Assembly: GCA_029266635.1 (NCBI GenBank)
Contig: JAQSWM010000008.1
Span: 186,001-250,000, forward strand
Direction of reading: 5' to 3'
DNA: 64,000 nt
Source: Sphingobacteriaceae bacterium
GTDB lineage: Bacteria; Bacteroidota; Bacteroidia; Sphingobacteriales; Sphingobacteriaceae
Part shown: positions 1-7,129 of the stretch, in pieces
Layout of the letters: every line of letters starts with the position of its first letter
Numbering within the stretch: position 1 is the first letter of the stretch
Program-made: the position numbers and the translations under genes
The notes under the pieces: generated by a model
Told to the model about the DNA's origin: nothing
Database searches by the model: none
Seen by the model: only the letters and a program-made list of their open reading frames with translations

Positions 1-670
1 CATATGCAACCGTTTTATTGAAAAGCTCAATAATGAACTCCCGATCTTCTCCCCAGTTTGCCACCACTTCTGCAAGCTTGTTTTCTTTCAGATTTTCGCT
101 GCTGAAGTTCTTGAAGGTTTTGGCTACCAAAGCCTGCAGCACTTCTTTATCCACCTGCCAGTTTATAAATTTCTCCTCAAACACCTGCTCAATGCCCGGC
201 GACTTAAGAATTAATTTTTTAAAGATGTGTTTAATGATGTCCTTTTCGGCACGGATGGATTCATCCGACTGCTCCAGGTAGGCAGTGTATTCAGGCATCG
301 CCTTGAGCGACATAAAAATAGACCTGGCAATCTCCGGATCAAAATTCCAGGAAACTTTGTACTTCTTAACGCCATCAATATAATCGGGATTTTCCCTCAG
401 CCCCGTGATAAACTTGTTGGTATGAAGTTTAGTGCTGGCATTCAGGTCGTGCTCTGAAGGAAGGTGTTTTTGCGCCCGCTCTTCCGCATCAACCGGCACG
501 TAATCGGCAACTTCTATCAGCAAAGAGAGCAGCCAGATGTACATTTCGTTTACCTGGTCAACGCTTTTCAGCAAACTCTTTTCAAAAACACGTACTTCCT
601 TATTCTCAGACTGGTGATAAGCGTATAACGCCTGCAATACTTTTACACGTAAGTGCCTTCTGTTTAGCAT
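1..670 (-). CDS. nusB: Transcription antitermination factor NusB (3'-truncated by window edge)
   Basis: The reading frame is open from the ATG complementary to 668-670 down to base 1, so only the first 223 residues are present. It begins MLNRRHLRVKVLQALYAYHQ, the typical opening of the Bacteroidota NusB family. That form is longer (roughly 300 residues) than the about 140-residue enterobacterial protein, the extra sequence lying between the N-terminal helix and the RNA-binding NusB fold. NusB binds boxA RNA together with S10 (NusE) in rRNA antitermination complexes. The C-terminal part lies outside the window. The call rests on the N-terminal motif and the all-helical, charged character. Confidence 0.85.
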   Translation of the reverse strand, partial: MLNRRHLRVKVLQALYAYHQSENKEVRVFEKSLLKSVDQVNEMYIWLLSLLIEVADYVPVDAEERAQKHLPSEHDLNASTKLHTNKFITGLRENPDYIDGVKKYKVSWNFDPEIARSIFMSLKAMPEYTAYLEQSDESIRAEKDIIKHIFKKLILKSPGIEQVFEEKFINWQVDKEVLQALVAKTFKNFSSENLKENKLAEVVANWGEDREFIIELFNKTVAY

Positions 671-709
671 ATTAATTTATAAGAACGATTTGGCATTCGC
701 CGATAAACA

Positions 710-1798
710 TCAATACGATGCTTTGATTTTTTTAATATCTGATATTCTTTTTTCAGCAATCATGTCTGCTGCCTGGTTGGTCGGAATATTTTCCTCTTTC
801 GACTTTTTAAGTACATTCCGCGTTGCCTCGTAAATATTATCGGCAAGCTGCATGGTGCGCTTCTTGTTGTATCCGTTTATCTCGGAGTAACAGTTGATCA
901 TGCCGCCGGCGTTGATCAAATAATCCGGAGCATACAATATTCCTTTCTCAAGCAACATACGCCCGTGCAGCTTTTCATCTGCCAACTGGTTGTTTGCAGA
1001 TCCGGCAATGATTGCGCACTTCATTTTCTCAATAGTGCTCGTCTTCACAGTCCCGCCCAAAGCGCAGGGAGCGTAAATGTCAAATTCCCGGTCGAAAATG
1101 GTGTTGTTGGAAATAGCTTCGGCGCCGAATTTCTTTGCCACCTGCACAAGCCTTTCTTCGTTGATATCGCTCACGTAAACTTTGGCATTTTCTTCCCGAA
1201 GGAGAGCTACGAGGCTTGTGCCTACATGCCCGATGCCCTGAACCGCGATTGATTTACCTGCCAGTGTATCTGTGCCAAAAAGTTCCTTTGCACAGGCTTT
1301 AATGCCCATCAGCACGCCACGGGCCGTTACCGGCGAAGGGTCTCCGCTGCCGCCTATTGATTCCGGCACACCGGCAACATGCTTGGTCTCCATGCGGATG
1401 TATTCCATGTCGCGTGGATTGGTGCCAAGGTCTTCCGCAGTTATAAACGTGCCGTTCAGGTTCTCAATAAATCTCCCGAAACGGCGCATCAAAGCTTCTG
1501 ATTTATCTACCCGGCTGTCGCCGATGATTACTGCATTGCCTCCGCCGCTGTTCAGCCCGGTGATGGCCGCTTTGTAGGTCATAGTCCGTGAAAGGCGCAA
1601 AACGTCTTTCAAAGCTTCCAGTTCAGATTTGTACGCCCACATCCGGGTACCGCCCAAAGCCGGACCGAGAGTTGTGTCGTGAATGGCGATGATTGCTTTC
1701 AGTCCCGTGTCTTCGTCATTACAAAAAACCACTTTTTGATGCCCGCAAAGGCCTAATTGATGGAATACTGAATTTTCTTCGAGCTTGATTGACGACAT
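710..1798 (-). CDS. Glu/Leu/Phe/Val dehydrogenase family protein (leucine dehydrogenase-like), general-base Lys replaced by Asn
   Basis: A 362-residue protein that follows Bacillus leucine dehydrogenase along its whole length: AIIAIHDTTLGPALGGTRMW near residue 36, MTYKAA near 73, TAEDLGTN, then a Rossmann NAD-binding segment (VQGIGHVGTSL) and the APDYLINAGGMIN region. The start at 1798 (MSSIKLEEN) is preferred over an in-frame upstream codon at 1825 because homologues begin close to this point. The family deaminates branched-chain amino acids to 2-oxoacids with NAD. Lys76 matches substrate-binding Lys68 of the Bacillus enzyme. The position equivalent to catalytic Lys80, in the GGGK motif, is Asn88 here (GGGNAVIIGD). 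The fold call is secure, activity is uncertain. Confidence 0.85.
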   Translation of the reverse strand: MSSIKLEENSVFHQLGLCGHQKVVFCNDEDTGLKAIIAIHDTTLGPALGGTRMWAYKSELEALKDVLRLSRTMTYKAAITGLNSGGGNAVIIGDSRVDKSEALMRRFGRFIENLNGTFITAEDLGTNPRDMEYIRMETKHVAGVPESIGGSGDPSPVTARGVLMGIKACAKELFGTDTLAGKSIAVQGIGHVGTSLVALLREENAKVYVSDINEERLVQVAKKFGAEAISNNTIFDREFDIYAPCALGGTVKTSTIEKMKCAIIAGSANNQLADEKLHGRMLLEKGILYAPDYLINAGGMINCYSEINGYNKKRTMQLADNIYEATRNVLKKSKEENIPTNQAADMIAEKRISDIKKIKASY

Positions 1799-1868
1799 GG
1801 CTACAGCAACGTTCAGGAGCTGCAAAAGTAAGGAAAAAATGAGAGTTGGGGGACCGGCTTGCTTAAAT

Positions 1869-2216
1869 TTACTCTAACTCCAGATAACAATGAAGATCAG
1901 ACTTTAGAAAGTCAGTTATCGCAGGAATGCTTCTGCTTAAGCGGTCGCGAAAATATTGGGTTGATTGATTGGCTTTTGGAGTAACTAAATGGATCACCTT
2001 AGGAGGGCAGCCGCGTAAGGTGCTCAAGCTATAAAAATCTATATCTCTGGTAAGTATTGCATATCCATTCTTTTCCGCAAACTCCCATATCTCAACATCA
2101 CTTGTTCTTTCTAAATAGCAGGAAGACACATGAAGGCTACCGGGAAACGATGGAAGGGAAAGAAGTATTTTTCGGGAGAGATTTTCGTCTACTAAAATCT
2201 TGAACTCTTCACCCAT
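1869..2216 (-). CDS. DUF5615 family PIN-like protein (probable toxin)
   Basis: A 115-residue protein with the acidic pattern of the Mut7-C/DUF5615 PIN-like fold: ILVDENLSRK at the N-terminus (Asp9, Glu10) and ILTRDIDFYSL near residue 55. PIN-like domains are usually metal-dependent ribonucleases. The gene starts 8 nt after a DUF433 gene on the same strand, the usual antitoxin-toxin order, which suggests a two-gene addiction or RNA-cleaving module. No activity is shown by sequence alone. Confidence 0.75.
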   Translation of the reverse strand: MGEEFKILVDENLSRKILLSLPSFPGSLHVSSCYLERTSDVEIWEFAEKNGYAILTRDIDFYSLSTLRGCPPKVIHLVTPKANQSTQYFRDRLSRSIPAITDFLKSDLHCYLELE

Positions 2217-2224
2217 GAGTACAG

Positions 2225-2452
2225 CTAGGAAACATTCAGGAGAATACGCTTTTCAGCGTCTGCGGCGTAAGCGAGACAGGCCAAAACATCTTCTCGTGTC
2301 AGTTCAGGAAAATCTTCTACAATCTCTTCAGTTGTCATCCCAGACGCCAAATAACCCAAAATGTCCTGAACGGTAATGCGGAGACCTCGTATACATGGCT
2401 TGCCACTTCTTTTTCCGGGCTCAAGCGTTATAATATTTTTGTAATCCGTCAT
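2225..2452 (-). CDS. DUF433 domain protein (probable antitoxin)
   Basis: A 75-residue protein matching the DUF433 pattern: RSGKPCIRGLRITVQDIL in the first half, then GMTTEEIVEDFPELTREDVLACLAYA. DUF433 is a small winged/HTH-like fold commonly paired with PIN-like toxins. It is the upstream gene of the pair with the DUF5615 protein (8-nt gap). It likely binds the toxin and represses the shared promoter in the 85-nt gap shared with the divergent ABC exporter gene. Function is inferred from pairing. Confidence 0.75.
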   Translation of the reverse strand: MTDYKNIITLEPGKRSGKPCIRGLRITVQDILGYLASGMTTEEIVEDFPELTREDVLACLAYAADAEKRILLNVS

Positions 2453-2537
2453 TTAACAAATTTAACAAAAAACATGCAATGTGCTTTCATCAATAGTTCA
2501 AATCAGTTTGTGATTAAATCTTAATTTTACCACCTCC

Positions 2538-4328
2538 ATGAAGCACCTCGCCTACCTGAACAAATTCTTCTACAAATACCGGTGGCGGTTTATTCCGGGT
2601 GTGCTATTTGTAATTATCTCGAACATTTTCGCCGTCCTTCCGGCGCAGGTAATCCGCATAGCGTTTGAGTTGGTTGAGGAAAATATTGCTATTTATCGCC
2701 TGTTCGATGGGTTTGAACGCCAGAAACTCGCCTACCAGGCTTTCGGCTACAGCCTATTACTCTTCGGCGCTGCTGTCCTCACACTTTCATTGCTGCGTGG
2801 CATTTTCCTGTTCTTCATGCGGCAGACCATCATCCTCATGTCCCGACACATTGAGTATGACTTGAAAAACGAGATCTACAATCATTACCAGCAGTTATCA
2901 ATGGCTTTTTACCGCCGCAACAACACCGGCGATTTGATGAATAGGGTAACTGAAGACGTAAGCCGTGTGCGCATGTACCTCGGTCCGGCCATCATGTACG
3001 CCATCAACACAAGCGTGCTGTTCCTGCTCATCATTTACGCAATGGTGAACGTGAATGTGGAGTTGGCGGTTTACTGCCTGTTGCCCCTCCCTATCCTCGC
3101 TTTAACCATTTACTACATCCACACCATTATCAACGAGCGCAGCGAGCGCATCCAGGAACAGCTTTCTAATCTTTCCAGCTTTGTTCAGGAAACGTTTTCA
3201 GGGATTCGGGTGATCAAATCGTACGTGCGGGAAAGCAGTGTTCGCAGCAAGTTTGCGGCAGAAAGCGAGGAGTACAAAAGCAATTCTATGGCTTTGGTGC
3301 GTGTGCAAGCTCTGTTTTATCCATTGATGTTACTACTGGTGGGATTAAGCACTATCATTACCATTTACGTGGGCGGCATCAAAGTGATGAACGGCACCAT
3401 CACATCCGGAAACATCGCAGAATTCATCATTTATGTGAACCAGCTTACGTTCCCGGTAACCATGCTGGGATGGGTTACATCGCTGATCCAAAGAGCGGCA
3501 GCATCGCAAAAGCGGATTAATGAATTCCTGCACACGGAGCCTGAAATAGTATCACCACCAGCGGAGAAGATCAAGATACAGGGAGAAGTTGAATTCAAAA
3601 ATGTAAGCTTTACGTATCCGGATACGGGAATAAAAGCGCTGGACAATATTTCCTTTTCGGTGAAGCCCGGCGAGCTTCTGGCGATCATCGGGAAAACCGG
3701 ATCGGGAAAATCAACCATTGCAAACCTGCTGTTGCGGATGTATGATGTGACCGGTGGTGAAATACTGATCGATGGGAAACCCATTACAAGTGTAAACCTA
3801 CCGAATTACCGAAGTCAGGTTGCGTTTGTGCCGCAGGAGGTTTTCCTATTCTCAGATACAATAGCAAATAACATCGCTTTTGGAGCTAAAAAGCACAATG
3901 ATGCTCAAATTGAGCAGGCTGCAAAAGACGCCGCCGTATACAAGAATATTATGGAGTTTGAGAATGGGTTTGAAACCATGATCGGCGAGCGTGGGGTTAC
4001 ACTCTCGGGCGGACAAAAGCAACGGGTTTCGATTGCGAGAGCACTGGCCAAAGATCCGCAAATATTGATTTTTGACGATTGCCTTTCTGCCGTTGACACG
4101 GGCACTGAAGAGGAAATCCTTCGCAGCCTTGGCCGCAACATGGAAGGCAAAACCAGCCTGATCATTGCCCACCGCGTTTCTACTATCAAGAACGCAGATT
4201 CTATTCTTGTGCTGGATGGAGGCAAAATCGTTGAGCAGGGAACACACAAGCAATTAATGGAGGCGAAGGGAAGCTACTTTGAGCTTCACGAAAAACAGTT
4301 GCTTGAAGAACAACAGATTAGCATATAA
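2538..4328 (+). CDS. ABC exporter, fused permease and ATPase (MsbA/MdlA-like)
   Basis: A 596-residue half-transporter. Residues 1-310 carry about six hydrophobic segments of a type I exporter (first near 15-35). The nucleotide-binding domain has Walker A GKTGSGKS near residue 384, Q-loop VPQEVFLF, signature LSGGQKQR near 488, Walker B LIFDDCLSAVD near 509 and H-loop IAHRVSTI. The usual catalytic Glu after Walker B is Asp (DDCLSAVD), as in one partner of many heterodimeric exporters such as MdlA/BmrC. No partner half-transporter is adjacent. Likely export of lipid, peptide or drug; the substrate cannot be read from sequence. Confidence 0.9.
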   Translation: MKHLAYLNKFFYKYRWRFIPGVLFVIISNIFAVLPAQVIRIAFELVEENIAIYRLFDGFERQKLAYQAFGYSLLLFGAAVLTLSLLRGIFLFFMRQTIILMSRHIEYDLKNEIYNHYQQLSMAFYRRNNTGDLMNRVTEDVSRVRMYLGPAIMYAINTSVLFLLIIYAMVNVNVELAVYCLLPLPILALTIYYIHTIINERSERIQEQLSNLSSFVQETFSGIRVIKSYVRESSVRSKFAAESEEYKSNSMALVRVQALFYPLMLLLVGLSTIITIYVGGIKVMNGTITSGNIAEFIIYVNQLTFPVTMLGWVTSLIQRAAASQKRINEFLHTEPEIVSPPAEKIKIQGEVEFKNVSFTYPDTGIKALDNISFSVKPGELLAIIGKTGSGKSTIANLLLRMYDVTGGEILIDGKPITSVNLPNYRSQVAFVPQEVFLFSDTIANNIAFGAKKHNDAQIEQAAKDAAVYKNIMEFENGFETMIGERGVTLSGGQKQRVSIARALAKDPQILIFDDCLSAVDTGTEEEILRSLGRNMEGKTSLIIAHRVSTIKNADSILVLDGGKIVEQGTHKQLMEAKGSYFELHEKQLLEEQQISI

Positions 4329-4414
4329 ATTTTTACGTAAGTGGAAAATTTGTGTTTTGATGTTTAAAAACTAATCCATTATATTTACCCCAACCAAAAC
4401 TTATTTACGGCACA

Positions 4415-4747
4415 ATGGGAGATTACGACAACAAAGAGAGAGAAGAAGTTTATTCGAAAAAAGTCAGGGCAGGAAAGCGCACGTATTTTTTTGATGTAAA
4501 AGCTACCCGGTCTAATGATTACTATGTAACCATTACCGAAAGTAAAAAGCGCCTGGAAGATGGTGTTTTTGTAAAGCATAAAATCTTTTTGTACAAAGAG
4601 GACTTTGAGAAATTTGCAGAAGGCCTGAAAGACACGGTTGATTACATCAAAGCAAACCAGGAAGTTACCGAAAAACGCTACGAATTCCTTGATGCTCCCG
4701 TAGAAGTTGCTAAAACTGTTGAAGACGATTTCTCTTTCGAGATCTGA
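4415..4747 (+). CDS. DUF3276 family PUR-alpha-like nucleic-acid-binding protein
   Basis: A 110-residue protein, highly charged, with the single PUR-repeat pattern VRAGKRTYFFDVKATRSNDY-YVTITESK followed by KIFLYKEDFEKFAEGL. DUF3276 proteins are the Bacteroidota/spirochaete relatives of PUR-alpha; the Borrelia homologue BpuR binds RNA and single-stranded DNA and acts post-transcriptionally. The coding region is followed 23 nt later by a strong intrinsic terminator, so this is probably a monocistronic, well expressed gene. Confidence 0.85.
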   Translation: MGDYDNKEREEVYSKKVRAGKRTYFFDVKATRSNDYYVTITESKKRLEDGVFVKHKIFLYKEDFEKFAEGLKDTVDYIKANQEVTEKRYEFLDAPVEVAKTVEDDFSFEI

Positions 4748-4770
4748 TCAAGCTCTACAAGATATTGGAA

Positions 4771-4801
4771 GCCATCCGCCTGTAAGCGGATGGCTTTTTT
4801 T
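4771..4801 (+). terminator. Intrinsic terminator after the DUF3276 gene
   Basis: GCCATCCGC (4771-4779) pairs perfectly with GCGGATGGC (4786-4794) around a 6-nt loop, and is followed by a run of seven T. Typical rho-independent terminator for the plus-strand gene ending at 4747. Confidence 0.9.
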
Positions 4802-4806
4802 GTGCT

Positions 4807-4829
4807 CCTGCCCCTGAAGGGGGAACAGG
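4807..4829. repeat. GC-rich palindrome of the CCCCT..AGGGG type
   Basis: CCTG-CCCCTGAAGGGG-GAA-CAGG forms a nested palindrome. The CCCCT/AGGGG core is the same as in the two repeats that flank the DUF559 coding segment at 21914-21943 and 22330-22356, so this may be a solo copy of that repeat family. Confidence 0.55.
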
Positions 4830-4919
4830 CGCCACGTGTAGGTAAAAAGCAACAGAAGTACCGCAGGCCTGAAGTTGTATAAACATTAGCCTCTGCTAAC
4901 TTCAACTCTCCTGAAATGC

Positions 4920-4927
4920 TATCTTTG
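4920..4927 (+). promoter_or_regulatory. Candidate -7 element for ychF
   Basis: TATCTTTG fits the Bacteroidota -7 consensus TAnnTTTG, 60 nt upstream of the ychF start. A clear -33 TTTG at the expected distance is not visible, so the call is tentative. Confidence 0.4.
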
Positions 4928-4987
4928 CCGAAATTTAGCACTGAGGCTCATCTTTTGCCCTTAGTCTTTTGTCTTTATTCTTAACAT

Positions 4988-6088
4988 ATGGGATTACAGT
5001 GTGGCATAGTTGGCTTGCCCAACGTTGGAAAATCAACACTTTTTAATTGTTTATCAAACGCGAAAGCGCAGGCGGCAAATTTTCCGTTTTGCACGATAGA
5101 GCCAAACATCGGCGTAATTACTGTACCCGATGAGCGGCTGAACAAACTGGCTGAGCTGGTTAATCCGAACAAGCTTGTGCCCAACACAATCGAGATCGTG
5201 GACATTGCTGGATTGGTAAAAGGCGCCAGCAAGGGCGAAGGCTTGGGCAACCAGTTCCTCGGAAATATCAGGGCAACCAACGCCATCATCCATGTGTTGC
5301 GCTGCTTTGACGACGGAAACGTCATTCACGTTGATGGCTCCGTTGACCCGATCCGTGACAAAGAAATTATTGATACAGAACTTCAGCTGAAGGATTTGGA
5401 CACCGTTGAAAAACGCATCCAGAAAGTTGAAAAGATGGCAAAAACGGGCGGCGATAAAAACGCCAAACGCACCTTTGATACACTTTCTATTGTGAAATCG
5501 CACTTGCTTTCGGGCAAATCCGTACGCACCGCTCCTATCAGCGAAGAAGATAAAGAGTTCATCGAAGATTTGAGCCTGCTCACCGCAAAGCCCGTCTTGT
5601 ATGTGTGTAACGTGGATGAAGCTTCGGTAACAACCGGAAACGACTACGTGAACAAAGTAAAAGAAGCTGTTAAGGACGAGAACGCAGAAGTGCTCGTTAT
5701 TTCAGCCAAGATCGAATCAGAGATCGCTGAACTTGAGAGCTACGAAGAACGCGAAATGTTCCTGGCAGATATGGGACTTGACGAATCGGGTGTTGCCAAG
5801 CTGATCCGGGCTGCCTACCGCCTGCTCGACCTGTACACCTACTTTACTGCCGGCGTTCAGGAAGTCAGAGCCTGGACAATCACCAAAGGCTTTACTGCAC
5901 CACAAGCTGCAGGCGTAATCCATACTGATTTTGAAAAAGGCTTTATCCGTGCAGAGGTTATCAAGTACGATGATTTTGTGCGCCTTGGCTCAGAAGCCGC
6001 CTGCAAAGAAGCCGGGAAGCTAAGCGTCGAGGGCAAAACCTACGTTGTGGAAGACGGAGATATTATGCACTTCAGGTTTAACGTTTAA
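4988..6088 (+). CDS. ychF: Redox-regulated ATPase YchF (OLA1 family)
   Basis: A 366-residue protein, the normal length for YchF. Walker A is GLPNVGKST at residues 8-16, the switch II region is DIAGLVKGASKGEGLGNQFL, a coiled-coil insert lies near 125-200, and the C-terminal TGS domain ends GDIMHFRFNV. YchF is an Obg-related P-loop protein that prefers ATP, binds the ribosome and influences translation and oxidative stress responses. The start at 4988 gives the conserved MGLQCGIVGLPNVGKS opening. Confidence 0.97.
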   Translation: MGLQCGIVGLPNVGKSTLFNCLSNAKAQAANFPFCTIEPNIGVITVPDERLNKLAELVNPNKLVPNTIEIVDIAGLVKGASKGEGLGNQFLGNIRATNAIIHVLRCFDDGNVIHVDGSVDPIRDKEIIDTELQLKDLDTVEKRIQKVEKMAKTGGDKNAKRTFDTLSIVKSHLLSGKSVRTAPISEEDKEFIEDLSLLTAKPVLYVCNVDEASVTTGNDYVNKVKEAVKDENAEVLVISAKIESEIAELESYEEREMFLADMGLDESGVAKLIRAAYRLLDLYTYFTAGVQEVRAWTITKGFTAPQAAGVIHTDFEKGFIRAEVIKYDDFVRLGSEAACKEAGKLSVEGKTYVVEDGDIMHFRFNV

Positions 6089-6090
6089 AA

Positions 6091-6245
6091 AAGGTGTAAG
6101 GTTGAAGGTGTAGGGTGTAAGGTAGCCAAGTGCTTCCCGCCGATTTGAATTGACCTTTTGCCCTTAAGTCTTTTACTTTAGCAGGGATTAGCCAGTCTTT
6201 TTAAACTTCACGCACCTTTTACCTTAAGCCTTTTACCTTTCACCT
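6091..6245. repeat. Degenerate purine/pyrimidine inverted repeat between ychF and tRNA-Arg
   Basis: The segment begins with AAGGTGTAAGG-type units (6091-6123) and ends with their complement, CCTTTTACCTTAAGCC-type units (6214-6245). Similar pyrimidine-rich wording (TTTTGCCCTTAAGTCTTTTA) occurs at 6155-6178 and just upstream of ychF near 4950-4975. This is a low-complexity, self-complementary intergenic repeat with no coding potential. Confidence 0.45.
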
Positions 6246-6253
6246 CTTTTCCC

Positions 6254-6261
6254 TAACTTCG
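6254..6261 (+). promoter_or_regulatory. Candidate -7 element for tRNA-Arg
   Basis: TAACTTCG, one mismatch from TAnnTTTG, ends 10 nt before the first base of the tRNA. The two other tRNA genes in the window also have such an element 10-13 nt upstream. Confidence 0.45.
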
Positions 6262-6271
6262 CAACCCAAAT

Positions 6272-6343
6272 GCACCCGTAGTTCAATGGATAGAATTATG
6301 GTTTCCGGTACCATCGATAGGGGTTCGAATCCCTTCGGGTGCA
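6272..6343 (+). tRNA. tRNA-Arg(CCG)
   Basis: The 72 nt fold as a cloverleaf: acceptor GCACCCG/CGGGTGC, D-stem GTTC/GAAT, anticodon stem ATGGT/ACCAT with loop TTCCGGT (anticodon CCG), T-stem AGGGG/CCCTT with loop TTCGAAT, and discriminator A. CCA is not encoded. It reads the CGG arginine codon. Confidence 0.95.
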
Positions 6344-6350
6344 CATCCAA

Positions 6351-6389
6351 AATGCCTGACACTTAACGGTGTTGGGCATTGTTGTTTTT
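6351..6389 (+). terminator. Terminator downstream of tRNA-Arg
   Basis: AATGCCTGACAC (6351-6362) pairs with GTGTTGGGCATT-type sequence (6369-6380) in a 12-bp stem containing G-T pairs, followed by a T-rich stretch (GTTGTTTTT). It sits 8 nt after the tRNA. Confidence 0.7.
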
Positions 6390-6426
6390 AGGCGGTTCAA
6401 TTCCGGCGCTGGGTACGAGCGCTCAC

Positions 6427-6726
6427 TCAACCCCTACCCAGCATCAGTTCCGACAACACAAAATCGCACAAGCGCCTGTGGCTGGGGCAGCGTGCCTCCC
6501 ACTCCGCACGCAAAGCCGGATCTTTCAAGATCGCTGTGCGCCTGATCAAAGCCTCTTTGTGGTTCTCCTGTGCCCGTTTTTGTGCTGCATTAAATTTCAC
6601 CCGCGACATATCCGGGATCTTGCTGATGACCGTCTTACCTGATTGTTTGTAGTACTTAGCCAGTAGTTGCCGGTTTACCTTTCCGGACATTCCCTGCATT
6701 ACGACGTTGTCTATTACTGTTGCCAT
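6427..6726 (-). CDS. Conserved hypothetical protein, 99 residues
   Basis: A small basic protein with no signal peptide or membrane segment. Its central part reads MSGKVNRQLLAKYYKQSG then KTVISKIPDMSRVKFNAAQK, a pattern I associate with short hypothetical proteins recurring in Sphingobacteria. Function is unknown. It stands alone, opposite in direction to tRNA-Arg and divergent from cydA. The coding potential is plausible but not certain. Confidence 0.55.
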   Translation of the reverse strand: MATVIDNVVMQGMSGKVNRQLLAKYYKQSGKTVISKIPDMSRVKFNAAQKRAQENHKEALIRRTAILKDPALRAEWEARCPSHRRLCDFVLSELMLGRG

Positions 6727-7129
6727 GATAATTGATTAATACGCTAAGATACATGCTTTCGATGCTGTTCCAAGCTACATAATCCAATCATCCTCCAATC
6801 ATCTTCCATTCAAGATACAATAGCGGTATAGTTGAGAGAGGCTATTGGGCGTGTTGATGAAGCAACAATGTGTTGGCAATGAAATATTGGATGAGGTGAG
6901 TACCAAAAGAACATAGAGCCCATATTGGCTTTGGTCGAAGTTGAAGTTGAAAAACTTCTCTCATGATAAAGGCTTAAGTTAGCACTGCACAGGCAGCGCA
7001 CAAACTTAAGCCAGAAAGAGTTCTGTCGATATACCTTACTCCACATCCAATGTGCAACAAAACACTTTATAATGTATTTTTACGAGCCTCGCCAGCGCAA
7101 GTAAACGGGCAATAATTTTACACCTTAAA
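6727..7129. other. 403-nt region upstream of cydA without a supported gene
   Basis: An open frame on the minus strand at 6810-7046 has an unlikely composition and no recognisable motif, so I do not call it. The stretch is more AT-rich than the flanking genes and presumably holds the promoters of cydA and of the divergent small gene; TATTTTTA near 7074-7081 is the nearest -7-like sequence. Confidence 0.5.

Noticed and set aside
4066-4100. Loss of ATPase activity in the ABC exporter because the catalytic Glu is Asp
   Set aside because: DDxLSAVD is a common natural variant in one half of heterodimeric exporters, so it is noted in the gene entry but not treated as unusual.
6272-6726. tRNA-Arg as an integration site with the 99-residue gene as island remnant
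   Set aside because: No repeat of the tRNA 3' end and no integrase were found nearby.
6810-7046. Minus-strand 78-codon open frame upstream of cydA
   Set aside because: Composition (many Ser, Trp, His, Cys) and lack of any motif suggest a chance frame in AT-rich spacer.
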